From positions 4,219-11,308 of the forward strand of contig DCDU01000003.1 in NCBI GenBank assembly GCA_002316585.1: a stretch of DNA of 7,090 bases, in the 5' to 3' direction. Made by a program: the position numbers and the translations under genes. This document shows, piece after piece, positions 6,304 to 7,090 of this stretch. The DNA comes from Firmicutes bacterium UBA1047. Lineage in GTDB: Bacteria > Bacillota > Clostridia > Tissierellales > Sedimentibacteraceae. Within the stretch, counting starts at the first letter, position 1. The number at the start of each line of letters is the position of its first letter. Under the pieces are notes generated by a model, which searched no databases, had not been told where the DNA came from, and saw only the letters and a list, made by a program, of their open reading frames with translations.

Positions 6304-6340
6304 CCATTTATAGAATAGCAAACATTTCCATAAAATGCAA
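6304..6340 (-). promoter_or_regulatory. Sigma-A-type extended -10 promoter for AIM24-family gene
   Basis: On the minus strand TTGCAT (6340-6335) is spaced by 17 bases from TATTCT (6317-6312), which is preceded by TGC as an extended -10. A start near 6305 gives a leader of about 36 bases before the ATG. Bases 6324-6304 match 19 of 21 positions of the kinase promoter region at 4470-4490. Confidence 0.65.
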
Positions 6341-6353
6341 TAATAAAATTATC

Positions 6354-6382
6354 TTGTTTTATTCAGATTAAATTTATATAAT
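6354..6382 (+). promoter_or_regulatory. Sigma-A-type promoter for TtcA-like gene
   Basis: TTGTTT (6354-6359) is followed after 17 bases by a perfect TATAAT (6377-6382). A start near 6389 gives a leader of about 64 bases. Its -35 lies only 13 bases from the -35 of the AIM24-family promoter on the other strand, so the two polymerase sites are back to back. Confidence 0.7.
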
Positions 6383-6452
6383 ATAGTACAGGGTTTTTAA
6401 AAGTAAGGAATTAGCGGAGAGTTTACAATATTATTTGGTAAAGCGGGATAAG

Positions 6453-7090
6453 ATGGAAAAATTTGAGGAAATAGAAAGAAGCATTATAAAAAAGTACAGA
6501 AAATCAATATGGTCAAAATTCATTTCAGCAATAAAGGAATATAAATTAATACAAGATAACGACAAAATTGCAGTCTGTATTTCCGGTGGCAAGGATTCGA
6601 TGCTTATGGCTAAATGCATGCAGCACCTTCAAAAATACAGTGAGATTAAATTTGAAACTGAATATATAGTGATGGATCCGGGATATAATGAAGTTAACAG
6701 GCAACAAATAATCGAGAATGCAAAGCTATTGAATATCCCCATAAGAATTTTCAACACACCTATATTTGAAATTGTAGACAGGGTTGATGAAACACCATGT
6801 TATTTATGCGCCAGAATGCGAAGAGGATATTTGTACAGAAATGCCAAAGAATTAGGATGCAATAAAATCGCATTAGGTCACCATTTTGATGATGTAATTG
6901 AAACAGTACTGATGAGCATGCTCTATGCTGCAGAAATAAAAACAATGATGCCTAAACTTCGCAGTACCAAGCATGAAGGAATGGAGCTGATAAGACCGAT
7001 GTATAAAATACATGAAGAGGATATAATTGCGTGGAAAAAATATAATGATTTGCAATTTATCCAATGTGCATGCAGATCGGAAGAGCACAC
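6453..7090 (+). CDS. TtcA-like PP-loop ATP pyrophosphatase (3' partial)
   Basis: 212 residues of an N-type PP-loop ATPase in the TtcA/TilS superfamily. TtcA itself makes 2-thiocytidine in tRNA using an Fe-S cluster. Visible are the PP-loop CISGGKDSM (42-50), a conserved VMDPGYNEVNRQ (73-84), the pair of cysteines CYLC (116 and 119) as in TtcA, ALGHHFDDVIETVLM (140-154), and a CAC pair (205 and 207), of which one may supply the third cluster ligand. The real gene should continue for a few dozen residues with further cysteines, but from 7074-7077 on the sequence is sequencing adapter, so the last residues (SEEH) are artefact. The ATG at 6453 is chosen because the protein then begins as its relatives do; the upstream site GCGGGAT is weak. 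TTG 6435 is an in-frame alternative, and the frame is closed by TAG at 6384. A thiouridylase-type or other tRNA/sulfur function is inferred. Confidence 0.87.
   Translation, partial: MEKFEEIERSIIKKYRKSIWSKFISAIKEYKLIQDNDKIAVCISGGKDSMLMAKCMQHLQKYSEIKFETEYIVMDPGYNEVNRQQIIENAKLLNIPIRIFNTPIFEIVDRVDETPCYLCARMRRGYLYRNAKELGCNKIALGHHFDDVIETVLMSMLYAAEIKTMMPKLRSTKHEGMELIRPMYKIHEEDIIAWKKYNDLQFIQCACRSEEH
7074..7090 (+). other. Illumina TruSeq adapter sequence at window end (artefact)
   Basis: The last 17 bases, AGATCGGAAGAGCACAC, are identical to the first 17 bases of the standard TruSeq Read 1 adapter. The first bases (AGA) may coincide with a genuine Arg codon, so the true end of genomic sequence lies between 7073 and 7076. 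The G+C-rich run is unlike the surrounding AT-rich gene, and it alters the conserved sequence after CACR in the TtcA-like protein. Confidence 0.95.

Noticed and set aside
6873..7088. Minus-strand open frame at the right edge
   Set aside because: It begins within the adapter sequence and lies opposite the PP-loop ATPase, so it is an artefact.

Overview
The window looks like a fragment of a low-GC, anaerobic, probably endospore-forming member of the Firmicutes (class Clostridia or Tissierellia). The basis is AT-rich intergenic DNA, strong AGGAGG ribosome binding sites, TATAAT-type promoters, a spore-cortex-type GH18 glucosaminidase, a clostridial-type ferredoxin and a methionine gamma-lyase. 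A Sedimentibacter-like organism would fit, but that is a guess from protein style, not from a search.

Layout from left to right. The C-terminal 334 residues of a GH18 enzyme of the SleL/YaaH type run off the left edge (1-1005, +). A hairpin terminator follows, overlapping the end of a convergent NhaC-family transporter gene (1144-2460, -). The 220-base gap from 2461 to 2680 holds two divergent sigma-A-type promoters and some inverted repeats. Beyond it lies a full-length methionine gamma-lyase gene (2681-3877, +), then a 61-residue basic protein of unknown function (3979-4164, +) and a 62-residue single-cluster ferredoxin (4214-4402, +). A hairpin follows the ferredoxin. Next are a BadF/NagK-type amino-sugar kinase (4502-5392, +), a perfect 16-bp bidirectional terminator, and a convergent AIM24/TIGR00266-family gene (5466-6269, -). 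The gap 6270-6452 carries back-to-back promoters. A TtcA-like PP-loop ATPase gene (6453 onward, +) is cut by the right edge.

The last 17 bases (7074-7090) are identical to the start of the Illumina TruSeq adapter, so the right edge is a sequencing/assembly artefact and the last few codons of the final gene are not biological.

How the genes may work together. The NhaC-family transporter and methionine gamma-lyase could form a methionine uptake and catabolism pair, since the NhaC superfamily includes predicted methionine transporters (MetT). The 2-oxobutyrate product would normally be oxidised by ferredoxin-linked oxidoreductases, which makes the nearby ferredoxin suggestive but not proof. The other genes are housekeeping-type or unknown: cell-wall sugar metabolism, tRNA thiolation-like ATPase and AIM24. 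No intergenic gap exceeds 300 bases. I saw no RNA gene, CRISPR array, insertion sequence or defence/toxin system, and no convincing new multi-gene system. The most useful observations are the adapter, a 21-base promoter sequence shared by two separate genes, the transporter/lyase pair, and the small unknown protein beside the ferredoxin.
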